From Cryomorphaceae bacterium (GTDB taxonomy: Bacteria > Bacteroidota > Bacteroidia > Flavobacteriales > Schleiferiaceae), in assembly GCA_003507115.1 (NCBI GenBank), contig DNWN01000022.1:3458-15018 (forward strand): DNA of 11,561 bases. Direction: 5' to 3'. Positions 1 through 6,925 of the stretch are shown piece by piece (position 1 is the stretch's first letter; each line of letters opens with the position of its first letter). The notes under the pieces are model-generated. The model made no database searches. It was given only the letters and a program-made list of their open reading frames with translations, and was not told where the DNA came from. A program made the translations under genes and the position numbers.

Positions 1-1482
1 ATTGCGGCCAATATCTCGGCCGAGCAATTCATCGGCATGTCGGGTTCGGGATTCAAAATTGGTTTGGCTATCGCCTCCTACGAATGGATGGCCGCCTTGA
101 CCCTCATCATTGTCGGCAAGTATTTCCTGCCCATTTTCATTGAAAGAGGGCTCTACACGATTCCCGAATTTGTCGAAAAGCGCTTTTCCACCAACCTCAA
201 GACCATTCTCGCCGTCTTCTGGATTGCGTTGTACGTATTTGTCAACTTAGCGTCCGTCCTGTATCTGGGGTCCTTGGCCCTCGAGACCATCATGGGCGTT
301 CCGATGATGTATGGCGTGCTCGGCTTGGCGGCCTTTGCGGCGGCCTACTCCTTGTACGGCGGACTTTCCGCCGTTTCGTGGACCGATGTCATTCAAGTCA
401 TCTTCCTGACCATTGGCGGATTGGTGACCACCTATTTGGCCTTGGATGCGGTTTCAGGCGGGGAAGGATTCATGGGCGGCATGGCCACCATCATGGATGC
501 CGCGCCCGAACGATTTGCCATGATTTTGGACAAATCCAGCCCCGACTACATCAGCTTGCCCGGCATTGGCGTGCTGGTAGGCGGCATGTGGATTGCCAAT
601 CTCTACTACTGGGGCTTTAACCAGTACATCATTCAGCGAACCTTGGCGGCCAAATCCTTGCGCGAATCTCAAAAAGGCATTCTCCTAGCCGCAGGCATCA
701 AGCTCATCCTCCCCATCATTGTGGTCATCCCAGGTATCGCAGCCTATGTGATGATCGATGACCCCGCCATCTTGGCTAGCCTGGGTGACGCGGCCCAATC
801 CAATATGCCGAGCATGGATCAAGCGGACAAGGCCTACCCATGGCTCTTGCAATTCCTTCCCACGGGACTCAAGGGATTGGCCTTCGCGGCCCTGACGGCG
901 GCCATCGTTTCCTCCTTGGCCTCGATGCTCAATTCCACCGCGACCATTTTTACCATGGACATCTACAAGCCCTATATCAAGCCCAATGCGACCGACCGCC
1001 AAACGGTTTCCATGGGCCGAATTTCGGCCGTAGTCGCGCTCATCATCGCGTCCATCATGGCTCCCTTGTTGGGGGGCATTGACCAGGCCTTCCAGTTTAT
1101 CCAAGAATACACAGGCGTGGTGAGCCCAGGCATCTTGGCCGTCTTCGTCTTGGGCCTCTTCTGGAAGAAAACCACCAACAAAGCAGCTATCATCGGCGCC
1201 TTGACCTCCATCCCCATTGCGATGTACTTCAAGGTGGCGCCCAAAGGCTGGTCTGAGTCGGCCCTCTTTGTCGACCTGCCTTTCTTGGACCAAATGGGCT
1301 ACACCGCCCTCCTGACGATGGGCATCATCGCCTTCATCTCCTACCGCCAAAACCAAGGTGCAGACGATGAAAAAGGCATTGCGATCACCAAAGAAACCTT
1401 CAAGACGGATGCGATCTACAACATCGGCGCCTTCGCCTTGATGCTCATCTTGACCGCCCTGTACGCCTTCTTCTGGAGCTAA
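1..1482 (+). CDS. Na+/sugar symporter, SSS family, vSGLT-like (5' partial)
   Basis: Inner-membrane secondary transporter that would couple Na+ influx to uptake of a sugar such as galactose or glucose. The frame is open from base 1 (ANISAEQFIGMSGSG), so the first ATG at 37 is internal. About 60 N-terminal residues are missing compared with Vibrio vSGLT (543 aa), and 493 residues are present. Aligned from memory without gaps at an offset of 60, the Na2-site residues A62, I65, A361, S364 and S365 are all kept (window residues 2, 5, 301, 304, 305). The sugar-site residues Q69, E88, N260, K294 and Q428 and gate Y263 are also kept (residues 9, 28, 200, 234, 368, 203). Vibrio S91 is Ala here (residue 31). 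Many hydrophobic helices are visible. A hairpin and a new promoter follow, so it is probably not cotranscribed with the next gene. The family call is firm; the exact sugar is inferred. Confidence 0.95.
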   Translation: MAANISAEQFIGMSGSGFKIGLAIASYEWMAALTLIIVGKYFLPIFIERGLYTIPEFVEKRFSTNLKTILAVFWIALYVFVNLASVLYLGSLALETIMGVPMMYGVLGLAAFAAAYSLYGGLSAVSWTDVIQVIFLTIGGLVTTYLALDAVSGGEGFMGGMATIMDAAPERFAMILDKSSPDYISLPGIGVLVGGMWIANLYYWGFNQYIIQRTLAAKSLRESQKGILLAAGIKLILPIIVVIPGIAAYVMIDDPAILASLGDAAQSNMPSMDQADKAYPWLLQFLPTGLKGLAFAALTAAIVSSLASMLNSTATIFTMDIYKPYIKPNATDRQTVSMGRISAVVALIIASIMAPLLGGIDQAFQFIQEYTGVVSPGILAVFVLGLFWKKTTNKAAIIGALTSIPIAMYFKVAPKGWSESALFVDLPFLDQMGYTALLTMGIIAFISYRQNQGADDEKGIAITKETFKTDAIYNIGAFALMLILTALYAFFWS

Positions 1483-1502
1483 TTCCCGTACCCTCTTTTT
1501 GA

Positions 1503-1548
1503 AACGCGCGCTGCGGACTTTGGAAAACAAAGGCTGTCAGCGCGCGTT
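1503..1548. repeat. 11-bp perfect inverted repeat with nested stem between symporter and HMG-CoA reductase
   Basis: AACGCGCGCTG (1503-1513) is the exact reverse complement of CAGCGCGCGTT (1538-1548). Inside the 24-nt spacer, CTTTG (1518-1522) pairs with CAAAG (1528-1532) around the loop GAAAA. The result is a two-tier hairpin. No T-tract follows on either strand, so it is not a classical intrinsic terminator. Its 3' arm touches the TACCTTTG promoter box at 1548-1555. It could be a factor-assisted terminator of the symporter transcript, a structured 3' end, or an operator over the next promoter. The function is inferred; the pairing is seen directly. Confidence 0.6.
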
Positions 1549-1555
1549 ACCTTTG
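1548..1555 (+). promoter_or_regulatory. Bacteroidota -7 box upstream of HMG-CoA reductase
   Basis: TACCTTTG matches the Bacteroidota sigma-A -7 consensus TAnnTTTG and ends 19 nt before the ATG at 1575. I see no TTG at the usual -33 distance, so only half of the promoter is supported. The same octamer occurs before manC and fumC. Confidence 0.45.
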
Positions 1556-1574
1556 CACCTATTCTTCACGACGC

Positions 1575-2906
1575 ATGGAAAAACGGATTAAAGGATTTTC
1601 GAAACTCTCGAAGCAAGCTAAAATGGAATGGCTCGCCAAAGCCCATTTGGCCCAGCCCGAAGCCGGCATGGCATTGATGCAGAGCTATATGCATGCGGAT
1701 CCCGCGATCCAAAAGCGCCACGATGAGTTCATCGAGAATACAGTAGCCAACTATTACCTACCCTTTGGGGTGGCACCCAATTTCCTGATTAACGGCAAGG
1801 TCTACACGGTGCCGATGGCCATCGAGGAGAGTTCTGTCGTCGCCGCCGCCGCAAAATCAGCCCAATTCTGGATGGCCCGCGGAGGGTTCCGCTCGACCAT
1901 CCTATCCTCCACCAAAATTGGCCATATCCATTTCATGTTTGGGGGAGATGGAGCAGCTTTGCAGGCGGTATTTGACGCCCATCTAAGCCAAATCCGGGCC
2001 TCCACCGCGCACATCACTGGGAACATGGAAAAGCGTGGGGGAGGCATCTTGGATATTCGCCTCGTCGATAAAACGGAGGCCCTCGCGGACTACTATCAGG
2101 TGGAAGTCCGTTTTGACACGCGGGACTCCATGGGCGCCAACTTCATTAATTCCTGTCTGGAAGAAATGGCCAAGGTCCTCAAAGCCTGTGTGCGCGAGGA
2201 CGCAAGAACCGCCCCGTCACCCCTGGATGTCGTCCTATGCATCCTCTCGAATTACACCCCCGAATGTTTGGTCCGATGCGAAGTGTCTTGTCCCATGGAG
2301 GACATGCTGGAGGGCACCGACATGACGGCGGCTGAATTTGCCCATAAGTTCCATCGCGCCGTCCGCATCGCAGAGGTGGAACCCTATCGAGCGGTCACCC
2401 ACAACAAGGGGATTATGAACGGCATCGATGCGGTCATTTTGGCGACGGGCAATGATTTCCGCGCCGTCGAAGCGGCCTGCCATGCCTACGCGGCCCGAAG
2501 TGGCTCCTACAGCAGTTTGACCCATTGTTCGGTGGAGGATGGGGTCTTCCGTTTTTGGATTGAAATTCCCTTGTCCCTCGGAACCGTGGGTGGGCTGACC
2601 CAACTGCATCCTCTCGTGAAAATGGCCCTCGAGATGCTCGGCCATCCCGGAGCGCATGAATTGATGATGGTGGTGGCCGCCTCCGGCTTGGCCCAAAATT
2701 TTGCCGCCTTGCGTGCCTTAACCACCACAGGCATCCAGAAAGGGCACATGAAAATGCACCTTTTGAATATTCTCAACCAGCTCGGGGCGACCGAAACGGA
2801 AAAGGAAATCATCGCCGCCCAGTTTGCCAAATTGGTACCGCACCACGCCGACGTGGTGAAGGCCTTTTATGACCTGCGCGGCCTACCCCTTCCCGAAACC
2901 CATTAA
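1575..2906 (+). CDS. Hydroxymethylglutaryl-CoA reductase, class II
   Basis: 443 aa. It interconverts HMG-CoA and mevalonate with NAD(P)H in the cytoplasm. Class II landmarks are in order: IEESSVVAAAAK (83-94, catalytic Glu at 84 or 85), the nucleotide-binding segment DSMGANFINSCLE (184-196), HNKGIMNGID (276-285, catalytic Lys278), TGND (291-294, catalytic Asp294) and KGHMKMH (389-395, catalytic His391). The 16-residue spacing from Lys278 to Asp294 equals that from K267 to D283 in the Pseudomonas mevalonii enzyme. Class II enzymes are often named 'degradative' after P. mevalonii, but the GHMP kinase 2 nt downstream suggests a biosynthetic mevalonate-pathway role. NADH versus NADPH preference cannot be read with confidence. 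No Shine-Dalgarno sequence precedes the ATG. The family call is very secure; the direction of the reaction is inferred from context. Confidence 0.96.
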   Translation: MEKRIKGFSKLSKQAKMEWLAKAHLAQPEAGMALMQSYMHADPAIQKRHDEFIENTVANYYLPFGVAPNFLINGKVYTVPMAIEESSVVAAAAKSAQFWMARGGFRSTILSSTKIGHIHFMFGGDGAALQAVFDAHLSQIRASTAHITGNMEKRGGGILDIRLVDKTEALADYYQVEVRFDTRDSMGANFINSCLEEMAKVLKACVREDARTAPSPLDVVLCILSNYTPECLVRCEVSCPMEDMLEGTDMTAAEFAHKFHRAVRIAEVEPYRAVTHNKGIMNGIDAVILATGNDFRAVEAACHAYAARSGSYSSLTHCSVEDGVFRFWIEIPLSLGTVGGLTQLHPLVKMALEMLGHPGAHELMMVVAASGLAQNFAALRALTTTGIQKGHMKMHLLNILNQLGATETEKEIIAAQFAKLVPHHADVVKAFYDLRGLPLPETH

Positions 2907-2908
2907 CC

Positions 2909-3796
2909 ATGGCCGGGACGACGCATTTCTTTGCCCACGGAAAACTGCTTCTCACCTCCGAGTACACGGTGCTCCATGGCGCATGGGCCTTAGCCGTCCC
3001 GACCCAAAAAGGGCAACACCTGACCCATCACCCGGGCACCGCCCCTCTTACGTGGGAAGCCCGGGATTGCCACGGCGAGATTTGGCTTTCCGGCGAGGTG
3101 GCGTCGGCCCCAGAGCTCCACTGGGTCCGAACCTCGATGGAAGCTGCCTTGCGCCTAGCCGGTCGCAGCGAGTGGCCTACGGGGCATGTCGAAACGGTCC
3201 TCGAATTTGAGCGCGAATGGGGCTGGGGGAGCTCAAGCACTCTCACATCCCTGATGGCCCAATGGATGGGCGTCGATCCCATGGCCCTCCATTTTGCCGT
3301 CTCCCAAGGTTCAGGCTACGATGTGGCCTGTGCGCAAGCCTCCGGAGCCATCCTCTACCGCCGCCGTGGGAATACGTGCGAGGTTCGCCGGGTTTCCATG
3401 GAGCATTGGCCCAGCCAGGCTCTGTACTTGGCCTATTTGGGCCAAAAACGCGATAGCCAAGCCGCCGTGAAATCCTATGCGACCCACGACGACCGGGCCG
3501 CCGCCCACACCACCCAGCTTACTGTGGACCTTCTGGAAGCCTCCAGTCCAGAGCAATGGGCGAGTTACCTCCTTGCACATGAACAGTTTATGGCGGATCA
3601 TTTGGGCGCTGAATCCCCCGTTCTTCCCCATTATGCCTCCCCTTCCGCGCGCGCTCACGCGGGCGGAAAGAGCCTAGGCGCTTGGGGTGGGGACTTTGCC
3701 TTGTTTTGCGACCCGAATCCCGATACCCTTGCCTACCTTCACGACTGTGGGTATGCACCGGTTTTTCCCTGGAAGGAGGTGGTCCTCCATGTTTAG
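2909..3796 (+). CDS. GYDIA-type GHMP kinase, probable mevalonate-pathway kinase
   Basis: 295 aa. A small-molecule kinase of the GHMP superfamily (galactokinase, homoserine, mevalonate and phosphomevalonate kinases). Visible motifs are HGKLLLTSEYTVLHGA (10-25, N-terminal motif 1), the glycine-rich ATP loop GWGSSST (105-111), GSGYDVA (134-140, the variant of the GYDIA signature that names this Bacteroidota family) and SLGAWGGDF (255-263, C-terminal motif 3). The ATG lies 2 nt after the reductase stop, so the two are almost certainly cotranscribed. This supports phosphorylation of mevalonate or phosphomevalonate, although the substrate cannot be assigned from sequence alone. The last 8 bp overlap the start of the next gene, and the sequence encoding WKEVV doubles as that gene's ribosome-binding site. 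Confidence 0.9.
   Translation: MAGTTHFFAHGKLLLTSEYTVLHGAWALAVPTQKGQHLTHHPGTAPLTWEARDCHGEIWLSGEVASAPELHWVRTSMEAALRLAGRSEWPTGHVETVLEFEREWGWGSSSTLTSLMAQWMGVDPMALHFAVSQGSGYDVACAQASGAILYRRRGNTCEVRRVSMEHWPSQALYLAYLGQKRDSQAAVKSYATHDDRAAAHTTQLTVDLLEASSPEQWASYLLAHEQFMADHLGAESPVLPHYASPSARAHAGGKSLGAWGGDFALFCDPNPDTLAYLHDCGYAPVFPWKEVVLHV
3773..3788 (+). promoter_or_regulatory. Perfect Shine-Dalgarno sequence sequestered in a hairpin, for the PKD protein gene
   Basis: AAGGAGGT (3773-3780) lies 8 nt before the ATG at 3789, which supports this start. Its GGAGG core (3775-3779) pairs perfectly with CCTCC (3784-3788) around a TGGT loop, directly against the start codon. The stem lies inside the end of the kinase gene, so ribosomes finishing the kinase would open it. 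The other starts in the window lack a Shine-Dalgarno sequence, as is usual in Bacteroidota. Confidence 0.55.
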
Positions 3797-5996
3797 TCGA
3801 CCATTTGGGCTTCGTGCCCTGTGGGCGGTGAGCCTGTTAGTGGCCAGCGTATTCCCCTCGTGGGCCGCGCATTTGGTGGGCGGAGACCTGACCTACACCT
3901 GCACCGGAAACAACCAATACCAGCTCAAACTGGTGGTGTACCGAGATTGCAATTCCACGGGAGCCCAGCTGGATCAGACGGCCTCCATCGGCATTTACGA
4001 TGGGGTAAGTGGACAATTGCTCTACAACTTGCAAGTCAATAAGGGAGCGACGATTCCCCTCCCCGCCAACACCGGAAACCCATGTTTGCAGGCGCCTCCC
4101 AATATCTGCACAGAATACGCCAACTACACCACCATTCAAAGTCTTCCTCCACGAGCTTCCGGGTATGTGATTACCTACCAACGATGCTGTCGCAATGCCA
4201 CCATCACCAACGTCAACAACCCCGATGATTGGGGCATGACGGTTACGACGCGCATTCCGCCCAATGACACCTGCAACAGCAGCCCACAGTGGGACTCTAC
4301 CCCACCCATCGTCTTGTGTTCCCAGGAATACCTCAACATTCCGGTGACCTGTACCGACCCCGATGGGGATTCCCTGTACTATTCTCTATGCGACCTATAC
4401 CACGGGGGGGGCAAGGGCAATGGCGGAGGTTTTAACAGCCCACAACCCAGCCCTCCAGCACCGCCGCCCTACACCGTGGTGCCTTATAAGTTTCCAAATA
4501 CGTCAACCAATCCCATCCCCGGCAATCCCCCATTATCTATGAATCCGACCACGGGCCATTTACAGGGCAAAATCACCGTGTTAGGGCAATATGTAATGGC
4601 TATGTGTGTCGAGGAATGGCGCAATGGCGTGTTAATCAATACGATTCGACGAGACTATCAATTCAATGTGACCTCCTGCCAGGCCGCCATTTGGGCGGAC
4701 ATCATTTCGGAAGTAGACGACCCCTCCCAGCTCTGCATCGGCACCACCGTGCCCTTCCAAGAAGACAGCTACAATGCGACTTTTTTCCATTGGGATTTTG
4801 GGGACCCCAACCTCACGACGGACACCTCCAATTTGCCCAACCCGGTCTACACGTTTAACGACACGGGGGTCTACATCGTCACGTTGATTGCCAACCCAGG
4901 ATGGCCCTGTGCCGATACAGATCAAGTGGTCTTCCACATTTATCCCCCCATCAATGCAGGGATACAGTGGTCAGGCGGGGTATGTGCGGACGAGCAAAAC
5001 TTTGTCTTTACCCCAACGGGCTTTTGGTATCCAGATGCGACGATTGAGTGGTCCTTTGGACAACCCGGCGACGCGAACTTGGCGAGCTACAGCGGAGAAT
5101 TCCCGCCCCCCATCACCTTCGCTCAGCCCGGTGCCTACCCGGTGCAGCTCTACATCAAATCCAAAGCCTGCGAGGAGACGGTGTACGATACCATTCGGGT
5201 GTATCAACGGCCCCAGATTGACGCGCAAATCAGCGGCATCGTGGGCTGTGAACCCTACACCCACCTTTTTGACCCCCAGGCGTCTGCTTCCACCGAGATG
5301 TTCTTCCTCTGGGACTTTGGGGACGGAGACACCAGCCATGCAGCGATGCCTTCCCATACGTACACGCAGGCCGGCCTGTACGATGTGAAGCTGTGGATGT
5401 GGACCGACGACGGCTGCATCGATACCATTTTTGTTTCCTATCCAGAAGCCGTCCTCGTGAATCCGAGGCCTTCGAGTACATTCACGGTCACTCCATCGGT
5501 GACCAGCATTTACACCCCGGTCGTGACGGTGGATGCCGGGGGATTTTTATTCAATGAGCAGTTCTTCTTCGACATGGGGGACTCCACGCTCTACACCCAG
5601 ACCGACTTCTTTGCGCACCAATACAGCGATACGGGGAACTTCGAGGTGAAGCGCATCGCGGTCAACCAATATGGTTGCTGGGACACCCTGGGCGTTTGGG
5701 TTCGGATTAATCCCGTGCTGAACATATGGGCCCCCACCGCCTTCACGCCGAACGGCGATGGCAAAAATGAATTCTTCCGCCCCTTCGTGACGGGATTTAC
5801 CACCTACCATTTGGTTATCGCCAACCGATGGGGTCAGGTCGTCTACGAATCGGATGATGCGCTCGAAGAGTGGAATGGTCAACTGCGGAACCAAGGTCCA
5901 CCATGCCCCCAAGACGTCTATTCTTGGCACCTATTTATTGTGGATTTTGGCGATTCCCCGGTGGAATACACGGGAACGGTCCTGCTGTACCGATAG
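3789..5996 (+). CDS. Secreted PKD-repeat protein with T9SS type-B (CHU_C) C-terminal sorting domain
   Basis: 735 aa, unknown binding target; probably a cell-surface or released adhesin-like protein. Residues 1-26 form a signal peptide (basic start, hydrophobic core, cleavage near SWA-AHL). Residues 27-300 are a cysteine-rich domain (Cys at 38, 54, 99, 107, 133, 134, 162, 177, 188, 201, 273, 297) opening with AHLVGGDLTYTC, an N-terminus familiar in Bacteroidota gliding-associated proteins. A Gly- and Pro-rich stretch spans about 206-228. Four PKD-like modules follow, marked by WDFGDP (335-340), WSFGQPGD (421-428), WDFGDGD (508-514) and FFDMGD (593-598). Residues about 646-735 are the gliding-motility/CHU_C sorting domain (FTPNGDGKNEFF, NRWGQVVYES), which implies export by the type IX system. 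No T9SS gene lies here. The ATG at 3789 is chosen over the in-frame start at 3687 because of its signal peptide and ribosome-binding site. It overlaps the kinase by 8 bp. Confidence 0.92.
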   Translation: MFSRPFGLRALWAVSLLVASVFPSWAAHLVGGDLTYTCTGNNQYQLKLVVYRDCNSTGAQLDQTASIGIYDGVSGQLLYNLQVNKGATIPLPANTGNPCLQAPPNICTEYANYTTIQSLPPRASGYVITYQRCCRNATITNVNNPDDWGMTVTTRIPPNDTCNSSPQWDSTPPIVLCSQEYLNIPVTCTDPDGDSLYYSLCDLYHGGGKGNGGGFNSPQPSPPAPPPYTVVPYKFPNTSTNPIPGNPPLSMNPTTGHLQGKITVLGQYVMAMCVEEWRNGVLINTIRRDYQFNVTSCQAAIWADIISEVDDPSQLCIGTTVPFQEDSYNATFFHWDFGDPNLTTDTSNLPNPVYTFNDTGVYIVTLIANPGWPCADTDQVVFHIYPPINAGIQWSGGVCADEQNFVFTPTGFWYPDATIEWSFGQPGDANLASYSGEFPPPITFAQPGAYPVQLYIKSKACEETVYDTIRVYQRPQIDAQISGIVGCEPYTHLFDPQASASTEMFFLWDFGDGDTSHAAMPSHTYTQAGLYDVKLWMWTDDGCIDTIFVSYPEAVLVNPRPSSTFTVTPSVTSIYTPVVTVDAGGFLFNEQFFFDMGDSTLYTQTDFFAHQYSDTGNFEVKRIAVNQYGCWDTLGVWVRINPVLNIWAPTAFTPNGDGKNEFFRPFVTGFTTYHLVIANRWGQVVYESDDALEEWNGQLRNQGPPCPQDVYSWHLFIVDFGDSPVEYTGTVLLYR

Positions 5997-6007
5997 CGAA
6001 GGCTATC
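5992..6007. repeat. Small palindrome spanning two convergent stop codons
   Basis: GATAGC (5992-5997) pairs with GCTATC (6002-6007) around GAAG. Each arm contains the TAG stop of one of the two convergent genes (5994-5996 on +, 6003-6005 on -). The stem is only 6 bp with no T-tract, so a role in termination is uncertain. No other terminator is visible at this convergent junction. Confidence 0.35.
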
Positions 6008-6359
6008 CCCAGCGCAAACCCAGTGCAACGGCCGCGAGACCCAGGAGCACACTACAGAGCACATAGCCCCCCGCGATGCCCCACTCGCCCTGACGGAGCA
6101 AGCCAAGCACCTCATAGGAAAAGGTGGAAAAGGTGCTGAAACCCCCGCAAATTCCAACCGTGACCAGAAGCATCGCTTTGGGGTTCGAACCCTTTGCCAA
6201 GGCCCAGCCGAGGACCCAACAGGCCAGGAGATTCGCGATCAGCGTCCCCCCCATGACCGCATAGGGATGCTTCCAGACCGTTTGCAGGCCTTGGCCCACT
6301 CCCCATCGGAGAACTGAACCAATCCCGCCACCGAGAAATACGAGGAGTATCGAGGTCAT
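6003..6359 (-). CDS. crcB: Fluoride channel, CrcB/Fluc family
   Basis: 118 aa, close to the usual length of about 125. It exports fluoride as a dual-topology dimer in the inner membrane. Family motifs are GGGIGSVLRW (10-19), GTLIANLLACWVLG (38-51, with pore Asn43) and GICGGFSTFSTFSYE (69-83, the Phe-lined pore and the helix break that binds the central Na+). Four hydrophobic segments are visible. The ATG at 6359 is chosen because it forms an ATGA overlap with the stop of the upstream phosphatase gene and gives the canonical N-terminus; the frame stays open upstream to 6389. It is the last gene of the adk operon. There is no leader, so no fluoride riboswitch sits directly before it. Confidence 0.93.
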   Translation of the reverse strand: MTSILLVFLGGGIGSVLRWGVGQGLQTVWKHPYAVMGGTLIANLLACWVLGWALAKGSNPKAMLLVTVGICGGFSTFSTFSYEVLGLLRQGEWGIAGGYVLCSVLLGLAAVALGLRWG

Positions 6360-6925
6360 AGAGTCGAAAAGGTAGGAGATTTTCGCCAAGCTAACAGGAC
6401 TGCGGCTACCGTCACGCCCAACATGGCGCCCCCGAGAACATCCCCGGGATAATGGACACCCAGGTAAATACGGCTATAGGAGACGAGCAAGGCATACGTA
6501 GTCATGGCGATCCAGACGTGCCGGGGGGGACGGGCTGCGCGAACAACCATCCAAGCGGCCCAGACAGTTGCCGCATGAGAGGAAACAAAACCATAGCGCC
6601 CTCCGCAGCGCTCTGCCCCTAGGACGAATTTCCCTACAAGATCCGGATCGTGGCAGGGGCGCAGGCGTTCCAAGACTTCCTTGAAGGCGTGAACACTCAA
6701 CCAATCGCTCAGGGCAACGGCGGCGATGAGCAGAGCCGCCCATTGGACCACTCGCATAAGTTCCCATGTTCTAGCGGCATAGGCGAGTAAAAGGGCTAAC
6801 ACCCCGTAACTAAGCCACGGTGCGCTCAACACACGGAAAAAAGGAATAGCAGCGCCTGACCCCCCAGAAGTCCAGGCGAGAAAAAGCTCCTGATCGAGCT
6901 GTATTAGTTGTTCAAGGCCACCCAA
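6356..6925 (-). CDS. PAP2-family membrane phosphatase
   Basis: 189 aa integral membrane protein of the PAP2 (type 2 phosphatidic acid phosphatase) superfamily. All three catalytic motifs are present: K82-(x6)-R89-P90, the SxH motif in VSSHAA (Ser115, His117) and S151-R152-(x5)-H158-(x3)-D162. About five to six hydrophobic helices are visible. Substrates of such proteins include phosphatidic acid, phosphatidylglycerol phosphate and undecaprenyl pyrophosphate; the exact one cannot be read here. No ATG is available near the N-terminus. The best start is TTG at 6925-6923, 22 bp inside the end of obgE, giving a protein that begins [15 protein letters not shown]. The next in-frame stop upstream is at 6970-6968. 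It overlaps crcB by 4 nt (ATGA), so the two are probably translationally coupled. Confidence 0.9.
   Translation of the reverse strand: MGGLEQLIQLDQELFLAWTSGGSGAAIPFFRVLSAPWLSYGVLALLLAYAARTWELMRVVQWAALLIAAVALSDWLSVHAFKEVLERLRPCHDPDLVGKFVLGAERCGGRYGFVSSHAATVWAAWMVVRAARPPRHVWIAMTTYALLVSYSRIYLGVHYPGDVLGGAMLGVTVAAVLLAWRKSPTFSTL

Noticed and set aside
685..1530. 281-codon open frame on the minus strand under the symporter gene
   Set aside because: It lies antisense to a strongly conserved transporter and has a low-complexity, Gly/Asp/His/Arg-rich translation with no family resemblance. It is explained by GC-rich codon positions of the real gene.
1503..1548. Classical intrinsic terminator after the symporter
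   Set aside because: The stem is strong, but there is no T-tract on either strand; it is kept as an unexplained inverted repeat.
2235..2696. 153-codon minus-strand frame opposite HMG-CoA reductase
   Set aside because: It is antisense to conserved catalytic regions and the His/Gly-rich translation has no domain pattern.
3687..3788. Upstream in-frame start for the PKD protein
   Set aside because: It would add 34 residues before a clear signal peptide and overlap the kinase gene by 110 bp. The ATG at 3789 has the ribosome-binding site and leaves the signal peptide at the N-terminus.
6360..6389. Longer CrcB start or a fluoride riboswitch before crcB
   Set aside because: The region is coding sequence of the PAP2 gene. 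The ATGA overlap start fits the family N-terminus and leaves no leader for a riboswitch.
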